From assembly GCA_023428915.1 (NCBI GenBank), contig JAEYWL010000050.1:1-22769 (forward strand): a stretch of DNA of 22,769 bases. Direction: 5' to 3'. Positions within the stretch are counted from its first letter, which is position 1. Every line of letters begins with the position of its first letter. The translations under genes and the position numbers were made by a program. Shown here one piece after another: positions 21,935 to 22,769 of the stretch. The notes beneath the pieces are model-generated. The model did not search any database, was not told the origin of the DNA, and saw only the letters and a list, made by a program, of their open reading frames with translations. The DNA is from Verrucomicrobiota bacterium. GTDB taxonomy: Bacteria; Chlamydiota; Chlamydiia; Chlamydiales; JAEYWL01.

Positions 21935-22591
21935 ATGTACAAGATCCATCTACTCATGTTTATATGCTGCTGCATGTGCAATTTGATTCATGCCGAACAA
22001 ACTCCTGCACAAGCTGAAGAGGTGTTGCAGTTTTGGTTTGGTTCTTTAAAAACACCTGAAGACTATCCTGAAGAAAAAGTTAAAGTATGGTTTAGCGGCG
22101 GGAAAGCGGTAGATGAAGAAATAGCTAACCGTTTTGGCGCTTTAGTGGATGCTGCAGCTAATCACCAACTAGACTCTTGGGAAGAAACCCCCAAAGGCCG
22201 TTTGGCCCTGATCATTCTGCTCGACCAATTTCCACGCAATATATACAGAGGACAGCCAAAAGCATTTGCCTTTGATAGCTTAGCCCAAAAACTTACTCTG
22301 GATGGTTTAGCTTTAAATGAAGATCAGGCGCTTTTTCCAATTGAACGTGTATTTTTTTATTTGCCTTTAGAGCATGCTGAAAACATTGCTTTACAGAATC
22401 TTTCGCTTAAAAAATTCCATGAAGTAACAGAGTCTGCATCCCTTGCGCAAACCGCGCGGTACAATAGCTACGAAGATTATGCTATACGGCATTACGAAAT
22501 CATTGCCAAATTTGGCCGTTTCCCTCATCGAAATGCTATCCTGAATAGAATCTCAACGCCGGAAGAAGTTGAATTCTTAAAGCAGCCGTAA
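21935..22591 (+). CDS. DUF924 family protein with a signal peptide
   Basis: A 218-residue protein of the DUF924 family. Typical blocks are EEVLQFWFGSLKTPEDY near the start, KGRLALIILLDQFPRNIYRG in the middle, FFYLPLEHAEN, and the ending YEDYAIRHYEIIAKFGRFPHRN. DUF924 proteins are usually about 180-200 residues and cytosolic; here MYKIHLLMFICCCMCNLIHA adds a signal-like hydrophobic segment with probable cleavage before EQ. The molecular function of the family is unknown. No strong ribosome site is seen before the ATG; a good promoter lies at 21862-21890. The cysteine-rich segment could also give a lipid-modified or membrane-anchored form. Repeat copy 3 lies 52 bases after the stop. Confidence 0.8.
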   Translation: MYKIHLLMFICCCMCNLIHAEQTPAQAEEVLQFWFGSLKTPEDYPEEKVKVWFSGGKAVDEEIANRFGALVDAAANHQLDSWEETPKGRLALIILLDQFPRNIYRGQPKAFAFDSLAQKLTLDGLALNEDQALFPIERVFFYLPLEHAENIALQNLSLKKFHEVTESASLAQTARYNSYEDYAIRHYEIIAKFGRFPHRNAILNRISTPEEVEFLKQP

Positions 22592-22643
22592 TTGCCGCCC
22601 AAACCTCAGCTGCTGAACTGTTACGACCTTAAATATTTACATA

Positions 22644-22769
22644 AAACCCAAGTTGTCCCCTAAATCTTAGCACAAGCTTAATTAGATAATTGAGATGGCG
22701 CAGATAATGCCGAAGCCAAGGGTTCTTCCCCTTGGCAAGGCGTTAGATGCGTCAGATCGATTGTCTAAT
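22644..22769. repeat. Dispersed repeat copy 3: head plus long imperfect hairpin
   Basis: The first 33 bases (22644-22676) are identical to 16-48 of copy 1. A long hairpin follows: 22681-22711 pairs with 22739-22769, with most differences being G-T pairs. Its tip is GCCAAGGG (22715-22722) facing CCCTTGGC (22729-22736). The window ends exactly at the outer arm, so any right-hand end is not visible. The motif ATGCCGAA is shared with copy 2. Confidence 0.85.

Noticed and set aside
1..22769. tRNA, rRNA, CRISPR array, transposase or phage gene.
   Set aside because: None was recognised by eye on either strand; a tRNA scan was not possible.

Overview
The window is a dense, single-chromosome stretch of a Gram-negative bacterium. 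Signal peptides, a periplasmic di-haem peroxidase and a probable lipoprotein point to two membranes. A eukaryote-type mitochondrial carrier protein at 181-1089, a TrpR-like YerC/YecD regulator, glycogen phosphorylase and many small metabolic enzymes together suggest an amoeba-associated intracellular bacterium. My best guess is an environmental member of the Chlamydiota; a Legionella-like organism is the alternative. This is inference from gene content only. No rRNA, tRNA, CRISPR array, transposase or phage gene was seen.

Layout. 1-180: a perfect 25-bp-stem palindrome, then the leader of the carrier gene. 181-2244 (+): mitochondrial carrier, then an overlapping pair of membrane proteins (DUF2165 and ExoD). 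2236-4012 (-): a small lipoprotein, an apparently exported NUDIX hydrolase and a di-haem cytochrome c peroxidase. 4076-7092 (+): an unrecognised GNAT-like protein, a SulP/STAS anion transporter and an overlapping alpha/beta hydrolase. 7237-9002 (-): a zinc alcohol dehydrogenase and an SDR oxidoreductase in one operon. 9174-10121 (+): a glyoxalase-fold ring-cleaving-dioxygenase-like protein.

10139-12761 (-) is a tight five-gene run: remnant flavin monooxygenase, TrpR-like regulator, histidine phosphatase, beta-carbonic anhydrase and EVE-domain protein. 12762-13224 is a degraded island holding a long imperfect hairpin element and a broken RelE-like toxin gene. 13225-18218 is a divergent central-carbon pair: glycogen phosphorylase (-) and phosphoketolase (+). 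Together these can release glucose-1-phosphate from glycogen and split sugar phosphates to acetyl-phosphate. 18318-20330 (+): an ornithine-cyclodeaminase-family protein and an exported S9-like hydrolase. 20452-21817 (-): a GrpB-GNAT fusion and a four-helix membrane protein. 21935-22591 (+): a DUF924 protein with a signal peptide.

The most unusual feature is a dispersed repeat with three copies: both window ends and the island at 12874-13013. All share a head beginning AAACCCAAGTTG. One copy is a pure palindrome. The other two have the head followed by a 90-120-nt hairpin capped by GCCAAG...CTTGGC. The arms differ in sequence but remain able to pair, which suggests selection or replication of the structure. 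The middle copy lies between two pseudogenes.
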